Shown: positions 1 through 9,840, numbered from the stretch's first letter. The stretch: DNA of 64,000 nt from an uncultured Clostridia bacterium (GCA_947174885.1 CAMWKO010000006.1:47210-111209), one strand, 5' to 3'. Notes: a model not told the origin generated them from the letters alone. Program-made: numbers and translations.

Positions 1-187
1 AAGTACCATTGCTTTCCACTTTCATCATAACAATTAAACCATTAACAGAGTCTACACTCACTTTAAGAGCATTTGCAGATACTTTGCTATCAACAATATA
101 CCATGCAAATATGGCACTTGAGACAAATGCTGTCATAACTAACGAAATAAATATGAACTTTTTATGCTTTGTGATTAATTTTTTCAT
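1..187 (-). CDS. Partial (truncated by window edge) single-pass protein with SipW/TasA-like N-terminus
   Basis: Reverse strand reads MKKLITKHKKFIFISLVMTAFVSSAIFAWYIVDSKVSANALKVSVDSVNGL...; starts 2 nt after the stop of the upstream ORF; N-terminus resembles that of 3207..4040. Confidence 0.65.
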   Translation of the reverse strand, partial: MKKLITKHKKFIFISLVMTAFVSSAIFAWYIVDSKVSANALKVSVDSVNGLIVMMKVESNGT

Positions 188-189
188 CC

Positions 190-1452
190 TTAATCCTCTT
201 TGCGTTCTGTACTGGTCTTAAGCTTCTGATGTTTTCTTGCTTCTCTTTCTGCCGCCTTTTTTCTCTTTTTTTCCATTTTTTGCACTCTTAATACTTCATT
301 GTTACGCTTATTCTGCAAATCTACAAGCTCCTTTGTAACAATTTTTCTCAAGGTAGTATCCGGCATATTTGTATATTTAACGATTTCATTTAATAGCTGA
401 CGAATCTGGTCTATACCAAAATCTCTTTTTTGTTTTTTCTTTTCTTCGTCAATATAAAGTGGAGTTTCCACCTGATTCTGAAGCATTATGTAATTCCAAA
501 TCATGGAATTATACATATCCTTCTCAAACTGTTTACTTATAATAGGCTCCTGCTTTACTATTTCAACCTTATATCCAATCTTTGTATATGAGTAGATAAA
601 GTTCCAAAGCTTATGACACGCTTTATAGTATTTGTTTTTACCTATAACATTAGTCTTAATAATAGGATGTTTAACCATTGGAAGACTACGCATAGCATTG
701 ATGAACTCTGTATTTACAAGGCTGTTTACATCTCTATGAATTTTGATAATTCTTTTGAAAATATCATCATTTTCTGTTTCATTATAAACATCTGTCTGCT
801 TATCTCTGATTTTAATCTGTGTTCTAAATTCTACCATCTCGGTATTGCTATCCACACGGCTTTCGTATTCATAGAAAGTACCTATTTCATCCTTACTGGC
901 TTCAAACAGTACATTATATCTTTTATTTACAAACATCTGAAGCTCTGCCAGTAATGTGCATATAAATCTATTTTCGTATATATTGTAGCTTTCTTCCTTA
1001 AATACATTTAATATTCTGTTTGGAATTACAGTTCCGTCCTTTTCATCAAACTTATCAATCATATTACTATGCTGAATAAGATGCCTTAAAGATTCAGAGG
1101 TAATATTTCTTGCCATGGCTATATTTACGATTTCCCTCTCCTCTTCAATGAATTTTCTAGGATTCATAACCGTATAATATAAAGAAGGAAGTGCTTCTTC
1201 AATGGCATTTACCCAGTCTTCATCTACAGTCTTTACAAGTCTTATATTTGTAAAATTACAATAGTTCATACTATTTTGAAGCAAATTATAGTAGTAATTG
1301 TAAAATTCATCATCATCTAGTTTTTCGCCGCCAAAGCTATTCATATTGTTATAAGTTATATTTAGTAACGTACCCTTTTTTTCAAGTACATTATCTGTAT
1401 TATCCATTTTAGTATTATCAGCGGCATTTGACATATTATCCACATCTTCCAC
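190..1452 (-). CDS. DUF2357/McrC N-terminal-like protein, no recognisable nuclease domain
   Basis: ORF 420 aa; 'YNIYENRFICTLLAEL' and 'NKYYKACHKLWNFI' segments resemble DUF2357/McrC-N; Lys/Arg-rich C-terminus; directly follows a McrB-like AAA+ gene. Confidence 0.6.
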   Translation of the reverse strand: MEDVDNMSNAADNTKMDNTDNVLEKKGTLLNITYNNMNSFGGEKLDDDEFYNYYYNLLQNSMNYCNFTNIRLVKTVDEDWVNAIEEALPSLYYTVMNPRKFIEEEREIVNIAMARNITSESLRHLIQHSNMIDKFDEKDGTVIPNRILNVFKEESYNIYENRFICTLLAELQMFVNKRYNVLFEASKDEIGTFYEYESRVDSNTEMVEFRTQIKIRDKQTDVYNETENDDIFKRIIKIHRDVNSLVNTEFINAMRSLPMVKHPIIKTNVIGKNKYYKACHKLWNFIYSYTKIGYKVEIVKQEPIISKQFEKDMYNSMIWNYIMLQNQVETPLYIDEEKKKQKRDFGIDQIRQLLNEIVKYTNMPDTTLRKIVTKELVDLQNKRNNEVLRVQKMEKKRKKAAEREARKHQKLKTSTERKED

Positions 1453-1489
1453 CTCCCTTTCTGTATATTAATTTAGTAATCCTATATCA

Positions 1490-3178
1490 TTATTCGGTGC
1501 TGGCACCGGACATTCTCTTCAATCTCAGGAGATATGCTTTGCTTATCTTGAAGTTTTCTTTTCCAAATGTGGTATCAAGATATAAAATCAATCCATCTAA
1601 CTCATCTCTGATAAAACCAATACCTAGCGATTCAAACTTTCTAAGAATCTTCTTTGCAAACATAAAGTCAACGCCGTCCAGCTCAGTTCCTCCACAGCCT
1701 ACATAACATGGTACAAATGCTTTAATCTGGCGAAGAATACGGTTACCAAAGGTAATTCTAAAGTGATCAATTAAGTATCTGTCAAGTTTTTCAAGCTCCA
1801 GTATCATTTCCTCTGATATTGGATGATTTGCCTTAGCTTCTTCGTACAACTTAGACATATGATTGTAACTGATTCTCATAGGCGGTGTATCAGGTGCCTC
1901 AAACGGCTCCGCCTTATCATCCAGGTCAATCGGAATAGCACGGTCGTATACCTTATCAGATACAGCAAATGTAGAGTCATCATTGTTGATTGTTCCTACA
2001 TACCATACATTTGAAGGAATCCAAACCTTACCCTCTTTCATTTTAATCGGATCATTACCTGCTTCTGAAGAAACCACCGAGAAATATCTTTCATCTTCTC
2101 TTGGCATTTCAAGCAAAGAAAGCATCTCCGCAAAATAATACTCAACTCTGGCGATATTCATTTCGTCGAGAATAACTACTCTCATATCTTCATAGTAATG
2201 AGCTTCATATAAAGTCTTTAAAAATTCTGTTTCTGTATATTTCTTTGTAAAGTCATTGTAATATCCAAAAAGCTCTGTTCTGTCTCTCCAAGACGGCTGT
2301 ACTGAACAGATAAGACTTGGATTCTGAATAAACTGTCCGAATGCATATGGAAGAGAGGTTTTACCTGTACCGGAAATACCCTGTAAGATAAGCATTTTAG
2401 CTGCACCAAATGTAGCTATTACCTGCTTCATTATCTCTAAATCATAGTAAAGTCCAAGTCTTGAAGCCGCAAAATTTCTAAACTGTACACAGACTTCTTC
2501 AAGTGTAATATTGTTGTCATATACAGGTGGCTGATACTCCGGAGAAGCATATAGCCTGTCTACAAGACTAAGTCTTGGGAATCTAGGCTCAGAGGTATCT
2601 ACTGTTTCAATCTTTTCCTCCTCGTCTCCGCTAATCTCTCCACCGACTGCTACTACACCAAGACCTGCACCGGCATCTGCTACATCTGCAGAAGCTGCAA
2701 TATCTGCATTTGGCTCTGCCACTTCAATCCCTGCTTCATTAGCAGATTCCTCGTCTATTTTCTGTAACCTGCTTTCAAGTAATTCAGGGTTTAACTCCAT
2801 ATCCATTTCTGATATTTTCATAGCAAGGATCTTATCCTTTTCATAGTTAGCCTTCATAATTTCCCTTTTAAGCTTAACCACTTCATCCTTCATCTGCTCA
2901 TACTTGACAACAGGCACTTTAAATCTGAATAATACCTTTAATCCCTTTAATATCAGATAAATTATCAAAACAAACAGAACCAGTAATAATATGTGCATTA
3001 TAATAGCTGCAATCCACCCCAGAGGTGACATTTCCGGATAGTATGTATTAAAAAGCTCAATATAATATTTGATATCTAATAAACCAACTATGCAGTCTCT
3101 TACCGCTATAAATACATTATAAACATTCTCAAATATTGATCTCAAAAAGTTATATGAATAATAGAAAAACGCATTCAT
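1490..3178 (-). CDS. Membrane-anchored McrB-like AAA+ ATPase
   Basis: N-terminal TM helix (WIAAIIMHILLLVLFVLIIYLIL), coiled coil, Ala/acidic linker, Walker A 'GISGTGKTS', Walker B 'VVILDEMNIARVEYYF', sensor 'WYVGTINNDDSTFAVSDKVYDRA'. Confidence 0.8.
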   Translation of the reverse strand: MNAFFYYSYNFLRSIFENVYNVFIAVRDCIVGLLDIKYYIELFNTYYPEMSPLGWIAAIIMHILLLVLFVLIIYLILKGLKVLFRFKVPVVKYEQMKDEVVKLKREIMKANYEKDKILAMKISEMDMELNPELLESRLQKIDEESANEAGIEVAEPNADIAASADVADAGAGLGVVAVGGEISGDEEEKIETVDTSEPRFPRLSLVDRLYASPEYQPPVYDNNITLEEVCVQFRNFAASRLGLYYDLEIMKQVIATFGAAKMLILQGISGTGKTSLPYAFGQFIQNPSLICSVQPSWRDRTELFGYYNDFTKKYTETEFLKTLYEAHYYEDMRVVILDEMNIARVEYYFAEMLSLLEMPREDERYFSVVSSEAGNDPIKMKEGKVWIPSNVWYVGTINNDDSTFAVSDKVYDRAIPIDLDDKAEPFEAPDTPPMRISYNHMSKLYEEAKANHPISEEMILELEKLDRYLIDHFRITFGNRILRQIKAFVPCYVGCGGTELDGVDFMFAKKILRKFESLGIGFIRDELDGLILYLDTTFGKENFKISKAYLLRLKRMSGASTE

Positions 3179-3206
3179 TTGTTTTACCTTCCTTTATTGT
3201 ATTTTA

Positions 3207-4040
3207 TTAATTACCCGAAGCATTTCTTAAACTGATAGAAGAAAATTCAAAATGTCCTATTAAGTCATCTAACTCTATCGAATTAGCACAATCCTTATCC
3301 TTGCCTTCTATCCAGATTCTCATAGTAACTAATTTGTCTGTATTTGCCGGAATTGTAAATAAATATTCTGAATCATTTCCATTACCACTATCCGCAAATA
3401 TTCCTGAAGAAATTTGCTTTACAGTGGAATAGCTGTTATACCCACCCTGAAATACCAAATCCTCTGCAATCTCATTGCTCTTATTATCACCATCAAAATT
3501 TGGTTCATATACAACAGTTTCACCATCTATGGTAAAACTGATTCTAATTGCATTTGCTGCTGTATCCTCTGAACTTATTACTGCATCCTTTACATAAGTT
3601 CCTCTGTCACCTGCATTGGACGTAAGATAAATATAATAATCATCCTCACTACCTCTACCCTCACAATCCACTTTCAGGTAAAACTGTTTTTCATATATAT
3701 ACTTCGTTGTAAGCTCCTGCATATCTGTAATCTTCTCTACGCTGACCACTCTGCTGCCGGAATATACGGGAGAATAAAACTCTCTGCCTTCAAGTGTTGT
3801 AACAGGATTTAATATAGCATTTGCATCATTAGATGTTGTTAGATCTATTTCACTACCATATGTACCGGGTACATTACCATTTACGTTGGCAATCAGAAGA
3901 TCTCCCTCCGTTCCTGCCGACAACGCCAAATTATTTACATTTGCTTTATTCCTGACTGAAAACCAACCATATGCAATAGTAGAAACAAGTAATACTAATA
4001 TAGCTACTACAACTATTTTTTTAATATTTTTCTTCTTCAT
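3207..4040 (-). CDS. Secreted/membrane-anchored protein with SipW-cognate/TasA-like N-terminus
   Basis: MKKKNIKKIVVVAILVLLVSTIAYGWFSVRNKANVNNLALSAG...; beta-rich ectodomain. Confidence 0.6.
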   Translation of the reverse strand: MKKKNIKKIVVVAILVLLVSTIAYGWFSVRNKANVNNLALSAGTEGDLLIANVNGNVPGTYGSEIDLTTSNDANAILNPVTTLEGREFYSPVYSGSRVVSVEKITDMQELTTKYIYEKQFYLKVDCEGRGSEDDYYIYLTSNAGDRGTYVKDAVISSEDTAANAIRISFTIDGETVVYEPNFDGDNKSNEIAEDLVFQGGYNSYSTVKQISSGIFADSGNGNDSEYLFTIPANTDKLVTMRIWIEGKDKDCANSIELDDLIGHFEFSSISLRNASGN

Positions 4041-4056
4041 ATGTTTCTTCTCCTAT

Positions 4057-4950
4057 CTAATAGTTAAATTTCATAAACAACTCAACCCAGCCTCCTAATA
4101 TGTCATCAACACATTCAGGATCTTCGCCCTCATACCAGATTACAACTGTATATTTATCATATTCATTAGTTTCAATGCCAAGTCTGTTTCCACTGCATAC
4201 TATTCTATCTGTTTCAAACGGTACAGTTGTAAGTTTATTAATTGTGTCATAATTGAAGACTCCGATATAATCCTCTGCATTTTCTCCCAATTCTTCAATT
4301 CCGACCTGTTTGTACTGTGTTTCTCCTATTTCACTTGCATCCGTAAAAGGAAACTGCGATACAGAATACTGTGTTTCAGCTTCACCATTTGCTCCCTGCA
4401 TGGCATAAGTTATCTGCTTATCATTTTTGTAAAACATTACCCACATTGCCTTATCAGCTCCCTTTGCGGAATTTCTGATTTCAAGTGAATAGTGATAATC
4501 CCTTGTTTCTTTCCCAAAGTAGCCTAAATAGAAGGTATATGCTACATAGTTTCTTCCATTGTGCTGTCCGTTTACCTCAGCTACATTTAAAGCAATATCA
4601 AATACATTTATGTTATTTGCATTAATAACCGCATCACTGTTTAAGGTAATCAGCCTTTCGCTAAAATCAGTAGTTTCTGACAAATAGAAGCCGTCATCTG
4701 CCATATTGCTGTCAATATTAATTACAAATTCTCCTGATTCAGTATAAATAGCTGCAATCATAAAATATATAGTCAGAATTATAACTATAATTATAATTGT
4801 CTGCCTTGCAGCCTTAACCCTGAAAAGACTTCTGGTGACACTTACGCCACCCATATACCAGTGTTTAAATCTGTTTATCCAATCAAACCGGCTTACTAAA
4901 GTTCTTTTAGGAATATTATTTTTTATTTCTTTATCCTTATGTTTCTTCAT
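4057..4950 (-). CDS. Single-pass membrane protein with extracytoplasmic domain
   Basis: Internal N-terminal TM (TIIIIVIILTIYFMIAAIYTESGEFVI), operonic spacing, C-terminal 'VVIWYEGEDPECVDDILGGWVELFMKF' resembles C-terminal 'MRIWIEGKDKDCANSIELDDLIGHFEF' of 3207..4040. Confidence 0.6.
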   Translation of the reverse strand: MKKHKDKEIKNNIPKRTLVSRFDWINRFKHWYMGGVSVTRSLFRVKAARQTIIIIVIILTIYFMIAAIYTESGEFVINIDSNMADDGFYLSETTDFSERLITLNSDAVINANNINVFDIALNVAEVNGQHNGRNYVAYTFYLGYFGKETRDYHYSLEIRNSAKGADKAMWVMFYKNDKQITYAMQGANGEAETQYSVSQFPFTDASEIGETQYKQVGIEELGENAEDYIGVFNYDTINKLTTVPFETDRIVCSGNRLGIETNEYDKYTVVIWYEGEDPECVDDILGGWVELFMKFNY

Positions 4951-5593
4951 TTTCGCTCATCACAATCCATTCTTTAAATCTATCATATAACCATGGGTCA
5001 AACTGACTTCCTCTGTCACGTTCCATTATCTCAACTGCCACCTTTTTACTAATCTGACTGGCCCTATAGGGTTTCCAGCTGGTAATACCGTCAAGAGTAT
5101 CTACCAATGCACAGACTCTTGCACAAAACGGAATATTTTCCCCCTCCAGATTTTCAGGATATCCTCTGCCATCATATCTCTCGTGATGATATAATGATAT
5201 TTTAAATAAAGTCATCATTATTTCATCAGGAAAGGGATTTTGATATATTGATTCAATAGCCTGAATAGCATATGTAGTATGATTTTTTATAATCCTCATT
5301 TCTTCATCTGTCAATTTTTCAACTTTATTCAATATTGATACAGGAATGAAACTTCTCCCAATGTCATGATAACAGAAAACCTCTTTAGAATAGAGTGGAA
5401 ACTCCTTTCCGAACTCTCTGTCAATTAATTCAGCATCTGTCTGTCTTAAATACCGATAAAAGGAATCACCATATTCCGATACTCTTTCCATATGACCACG
5501 CGTAGAAATTGGCAGAATACTATATAGCCCTTTAATAGATGAATATTTTCCCTTTTGTGCAGGTGAAATTAAATTTCTGTCTTTCGTAAACAC
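4937..5593 (-). CDS. HD-GYP-like domain protein
   Basis: 'YHDIGRSFIPVSIL', 'HTTYAIQAIESI', 'YHHERYDGRGYPENL'; overlaps next ORF by 14 nt. Confidence 0.85.
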   Translation of the reverse strand: MFTKDRNLISPAQKGKYSSIKGLYSILPISTRGHMERVSEYGDSFYRYLRQTDAELIDREFGKEFPLYSKEVFCYHDIGRSFIPVSILNKVEKLTDEEMRIIKNHTTYAIQAIESIYQNPFPDEIMMTLFKISLYHHERYDGRGYPENLEGENIPFCARVCALVDTLDGITSWKPYRASQISKKVAVEIMERDRGSQFDPWLYDRFKEWIVMSENEET

Positions 5594-5810
5594 GCTCTTC
5601 TCCTTAATTGAATATATACAACCAATTCATATTTTTTGAAAATAGAATTTGAAAATTCATTTTCACTTCGCATTTTATATCTCAAATATTTACTCTTCTA
5701 TTCTAGTACTTATTACCTATATTGTCAATAAAAGCAGTTATAAATAATAAATAAAAAGCAAGTATTTATTACTATTTTTACAATTATTTTACAAAATATT
5801 AATTGTTTTT

Positions 5811-7232
5811 TTATACATGAAAAATACTAATGAGTAATGCCCATGCCAGACCATAGTATGTTGTTGCTGCGACAAAATCATTTATTGTACTGATAAGAGG
5901 ACCTGATGCAACCGCAGGGTCCTTCTTCAGTTGTTTAAATATCATCGGAATAACTGTTCCTGTAAAGCTTGAAATCGTCATTGCAACAAGCATTGAAATT
6001 CCAATACAGCCTGATACCAAAAAGCTGGTTGATGCACTATATCCCTTTACAAATAATATATATGCGCCTATAAATGCAAATGATAATGCCCCCAGCAATA
6101 AACCATTACAAAATCCTATTCTTACCTCTCTGCCAATAAGTCCCCATTTATCTTTGGCTGACAGATTCTCATCCATCAGTACTCTGATAGTAACAGCAAG
6201 TGACTGTGTGCCTACATTTCCTGCCATACTGAGAATCAATGATTGAAAAAATACTATAATCGTAAGTCCTGAAATTACATTTTCAAACATTCCGATAACC
6301 GATGATACACAAAGCCCAAGAAATAGCAGAATCACAAGCCATGGTAAACGTTTACGCATGCCTGTAAATATAGATTCACCCAAATCACTTTCTTCGGTCA
6401 TACCGGCAAGCTTTGCATAATCCTCACTCATTTCATCATCTACAACCTCAACTATGTCATTGGCTGTTATTACACCTATAAGTACATCTTCATTATTAAG
6501 AACAGGAATCGAATCCTCTGAATAATCCTTTAACTGTTCTATACATTCCGAAATGGTTTCCTCTGCATAAAGACGGGGATATGAGGTCTGTATTATCTCA
6601 TCAAGCGGTGTACCCTCTCTTGCTACTACCAAATCTCTAAGTTCTATAGCACCATAAAATTTTTCATTATTATCTACAGCATATATTGTAGTAATATTAT
6701 CATTGTCTGCCGCCTGCTCTACCAATGATTTCATTGCCTGCTTTACAGATGAATTTTTGTGAATATAGACATAATTGGTACTCATCATGCTACCAATCAT
6801 ATCGTCATCATAGGACTGAATAAGATTAATATCCTTTTGAGCATCATCATCCAAAAGCTGCATGATTTCTTCTCTTTTTTCTTCTTCAAGCTCCTCTAAC
6901 AAATCTATGGCATCATCTGCATCCATTTCTTCAATAATGTCAGCGGCTTTTTCTGCATCCAGTTCTTCAATATAATCTTCGACATTATCTAAATATGCAA
7001 AAATATCCGATATTTCTTCTGCTCCTATAATCCTGTAGAATTTTTTTCTTTCCTCTGCAGTTAAGTCCTCTAAAGCCGAAGCAATATCATTATCATGGTA
7101 ATCCTGTATTAAATCTTTAATTTTTTCTTCATTCTGACTGCTTTTGATAATATCAATAATCTCATTTTTGAAATTACGCTTAGAAAAATTGGTATCTTTT
7201 ATTTCTTCATTTTCTAATTCTTTTTCTTCCAT
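5811..7232 (-). CDS. mgtE: Magnesium transporter MgtE
   Basis: MgtE N domain, CBS pair, TM domain; 'FFQSLILSMAGNVGTQSLAVTIRVL'. Confidence 0.95.
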   Translation of the reverse strand: MEEKELENEEIKDTNFSKRNFKNEIIDIIKSSQNEEKIKDLIQDYHDNDIASALEDLTAEERKKFYRIIGAEEISDIFAYLDNVEDYIEELDAEKAADIIEEMDADDAIDLLEELEEEKREEIMQLLDDDAQKDINLIQSYDDDMIGSMMSTNYVYIHKNSSVKQAMKSLVEQAADNDNITTIYAVDNNEKFYGAIELRDLVVAREGTPLDEIIQTSYPRLYAEETISECIEQLKDYSEDSIPVLNNEDVLIGVITANDIVEVVDDEMSEDYAKLAGMTEESDLGESIFTGMRKRLPWLVILLFLGLCVSSVIGMFENVISGLTIIVFFQSLILSMAGNVGTQSLAVTIRVLMDENLSAKDKWGLIGREVRIGFCNGLLLGALSFAFIGAYILFVKGYSASTSFLVSGCIGISMLVAMTISSFTGTVIPMIFKQLKKDPAVASGPLISTINDFVAATTYYGLAWALLISIFHV

Positions 7233-7421
7233 GGTCTGCCTCCGTTTTCATTAGGGAATTGCTTATGATATTAATCTTAAGCGACAATTAGTATTATAAC
7301 CTATTTGAGGAATTGTGAAAACAATAATCTTATTTAAGTTTCATTATTTTTATTTTGAAATCCATAAGACTTACAATTTTAAAAATACAAAAAAACTCCG
7401 GTACTTTTAATTATTAAATAG

Positions 7422-8738
7422 CTAATTCTGTTTTTCTACAGTTCCACTAATATAGTTTATAAACTGCTTTGCAGTTCTGCCTGAGATACCTCCATGGCTT
7501 AACTCCCATGCATTTGCTTTATTACACAGTTCCTCATCTGACATAGATATATTAAGTTTATGCGCCATTTCCTTTACTATTTCAAAATATTCTTTTTGAC
7601 TAGGCTTTGAGAAATTTATAGTTACACCAAATCTATTTACCAGAGATAATTTTTCCTGCATTGTATCTGATTTGTGCATACCGTTTTCCACTTCCATATC
7701 ATTTCTGTCATTCCAGGTTTCTTTGATCAGATGTCTTCTGTTAGAGGTAGCATAAATCAGTATATTATCAGGTTTTGTTTCCACACCGCCTTCTATTACA
7801 GCCTTTAAAAACTTATATTCGGTTTCAAATTCTTCAAAAGACAAATCATCCATATATATAATAAATTTGTAATTCCTATTCTTTATAACAGAAATGAGAT
7901 TTGATAAATCCTTAAACTGATGCTTATATATCTCTATCATTCTAAGACCTTCTTCATAAAACTCATTAACAATAGCCTTTATACTTGTCGACTTACCCGT
8001 ACCACTGTCACCAAATAGAAGACAGTTATTTGCCTTTCTGCCCTCAACAAAGGCTTTGGTATTATCTACCAGCTTCTGCTTTTGAATTTCATAGCCAATT
8101 AAGTCATCTAATACAACCTTGTCCATATTGTTGATTGGTAAGAAGCTGATATCTCCATTCTCATTACTCTTTATTCTGAAAGCCTTGTTAAGTCCGAACA
8201 TACCAATACCATAATCCTTGTAAAACGAAGTAATAATATCAAAAAAATCATTTTCATCCTTTGCCAATTCCAGTTTTTCGCTTAATCCTCTTACCTTCTC
8301 ACTTACATTTTTGTTGTACATAAGCTCCGGTTTTACAATTGCATGATAATCGGTAATAACAGAAAAGCAGTCAATGCCAAGCTTTTCTTCTATATACGAA
8401 AAATCATAATCAAATAGCTGCTTAAAAATTTTAAAATCACTTTTGGCAAATAAATTTACACTGCCCTCTTTTGCCCCTGCTTTTTCGCAGGTAATTGTAA
8501 ACGGGTTTTCATTAGTTATGAGCAGATATGTAAGATAATTATGCCATAAATTCTTATCAAACGCATAGTCTGTAGCTGTCTCCAGAAGTTTTTTAATCTG
8601 CTTATATATGTTTGTAACTAAAATGTCTTTCTCAAAGTTTTCTTTTTTAACTTCCCTGCAAATGTTACACAGCTCCATTAAAATACTATTCTCATCCATA
8701 TCTCCATATAATAAAAGCTTTGAAACTATATCATTCAT
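7422..8738 (-). CDS. DUF815-family ATP-binding protein
   Basis: Walker A 'LLFGDSGTGKSTSIKA', 'FIIYMDDLSFEEFETEYKFLKAVIEGGVETKPDNILIYATSNRRHLI'. Confidence 0.9.
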   Translation of the reverse strand: MNDIVSKLLLYGDMDENSILMELCNICREVKKENFEKDILVTNIYKQIKKLLETATDYAFDKNLWHNYLTYLLITNENPFTITCEKAGAKEGSVNLFAKSDFKIFKQLFDYDFSYIEEKLGIDCFSVITDYHAIVKPELMYNKNVSEKVRGLSEKLELAKDENDFFDIITSFYKDYGIGMFGLNKAFRIKSNENGDISFLPINNMDKVVLDDLIGYEIQKQKLVDNTKAFVEGRKANNCLLFGDSGTGKSTSIKAIVNEFYEEGLRMIEIYKHQFKDLSNLISVIKNRNYKFIIYMDDLSFEEFETEYKFLKAVIEGGVETKPDNILIYATSNRRHLIKETWNDRNDMEVENGMHKSDTMQEKLSLVNRFGVTINFSKPSQKEYFEIVKEMAHKLNISMSDEELCNKANAWELSHGGISGRTAKQFINYISGTVEKQN

Positions 8739-8820
8739 AAATATGCCTCCTAAAATGTCATTTTATTTTACAAGTATAATCTTTTTTTTAATTAAATCAA
8801 TATCTGTACTTTATAAATCC

Positions 8821-8917
8821 GGAATTTCCGTATTTTTTATTTTTTGCGCAAGATGTCTATGTTGCCTTTGGCAGCAAGGCTTTTTAAAGTCAAAAATAAA
8901 AAATACGGAAACTTAAG
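8821..8917. repeat. Dispersed palindromic intergenic element, copy A
   Basis: Terminal inverted repeat TTTCCGTATTTTTTATTTTT(T)G / CAAAAATAAAAAATACGGAAA; core TATGTTGCCTTTGGCAGCAAG. Confidence 0.85.
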
Positions 8918-9071
8918 AATATATTGAATTTATTGCAAAATATTTTATTTTGTAATATTATTGATTAAGTTGTCAAAAAACCTTTTGGAAGATATATTTA
9001 TAAGAACGGCTTTTGACACTTTAATAATCATTATGGCTTATACACAATCTATATAATTTATAGGAGATATT

Positions 9072-9731
9072 ATGAAACGCAATATTGACCTTGCCGAAAT
9101 TTCAGACGGAAAATTTTATACAACAAATGACCTTGCAAAGCTTGGCTGTAACGACTGTATCGGATGTTCTAAATGCTGTGAGAACATGGGAGTTTCTATT
9201 ATTTTAGACCCCTTGGACATCCACAGACTTACTATTGCTACAGGCTTAACCTTTGAACAGCTTCTTATTGATAAAATTGAATTAAATATAGTAGATGGTG
9301 TTATATTACCTAATATAAAGATGAATCAGAAAAATATCTGCCCTTTTTTAAACGAAGAAAATAGATGTTCAATACACGAACACCGTCCGGGCTTTTGCAG
9401 AATTTTTCCTCTGGCACGCATCTATGAAAACAATGATTTTAGATACATTTTACAAATACATGAATGCCAAAAAGAACAGAAAACCAAGTTAAAAATCAAG
9501 AACTGGATATGTACAGATGATATAAACAGAAATCACAGTTTTATTAACAACTGGCATTATTTCCTGCTATCCGTCAGTCAGAAATTATCTGCTGAAAGTG
9601 AAAGCAGTATTAAACAAATCACTATGTTTATTTTAAATATGTTTTATCTCACTCCGTTTAGAAAGGATATAGATTTCTATGACATCTTTAATGAAAGACT
9701 TAAAAATGCAAGATCCGCTTTGGATATATAG
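9072..9731 (+). CDS. YkgJ family cysteine cluster protein
   Basis: 'CNDCIGCSKCCENMGV', 'CPFLNEENRCSIHEHRPGFCRIFPL'. Confidence 0.9.
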   Translation: MKRNIDLAEISDGKFYTTNDLAKLGCNDCIGCSKCCENMGVSIILDPLDIHRLTIATGLTFEQLLIDKIELNIVDGVILPNIKMNQKNICPFLNEENRCSIHEHRPGFCRIFPLARIYENNDFRYILQIHECQKEQKTKLKIKNWICTDDINRNHSFINNWHYFLLSVSQKLSAESESSIKQITMFILNMFYLTPFRKDIDFYDIFNERLKNARSALDI

Positions 9732-9840
9732 CTTTTAAAAATGAAATATCTTTTTGTACATAGTGGATGAATTTTCAATATTCATGGAAAGGAAAATACT
9801 TAAACGCATACTTTTTTGTGTTTAACAAACAGGTAAATAT

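Noticed and set aside
9-221. Plus-strand 70-aa ORF at the window start
   Set aside because: Antisense to the partial SipW-like gene on the minus strand, which has a coherent signal/TM segment
1490-3178. Calling the left-end AAA + DUF2357 pair a classical McrBC restriction system
   Set aside because: N-terminal TM on the ATPase, no visible PD-(D/E)XK nuclease, and operon partners are surface proteins
7233-7420. M-box (ykoK) Mg2+ riboswitch upstream of the first mgtE
   Set aside because: No recognisable conserved M-box elements in the short leader
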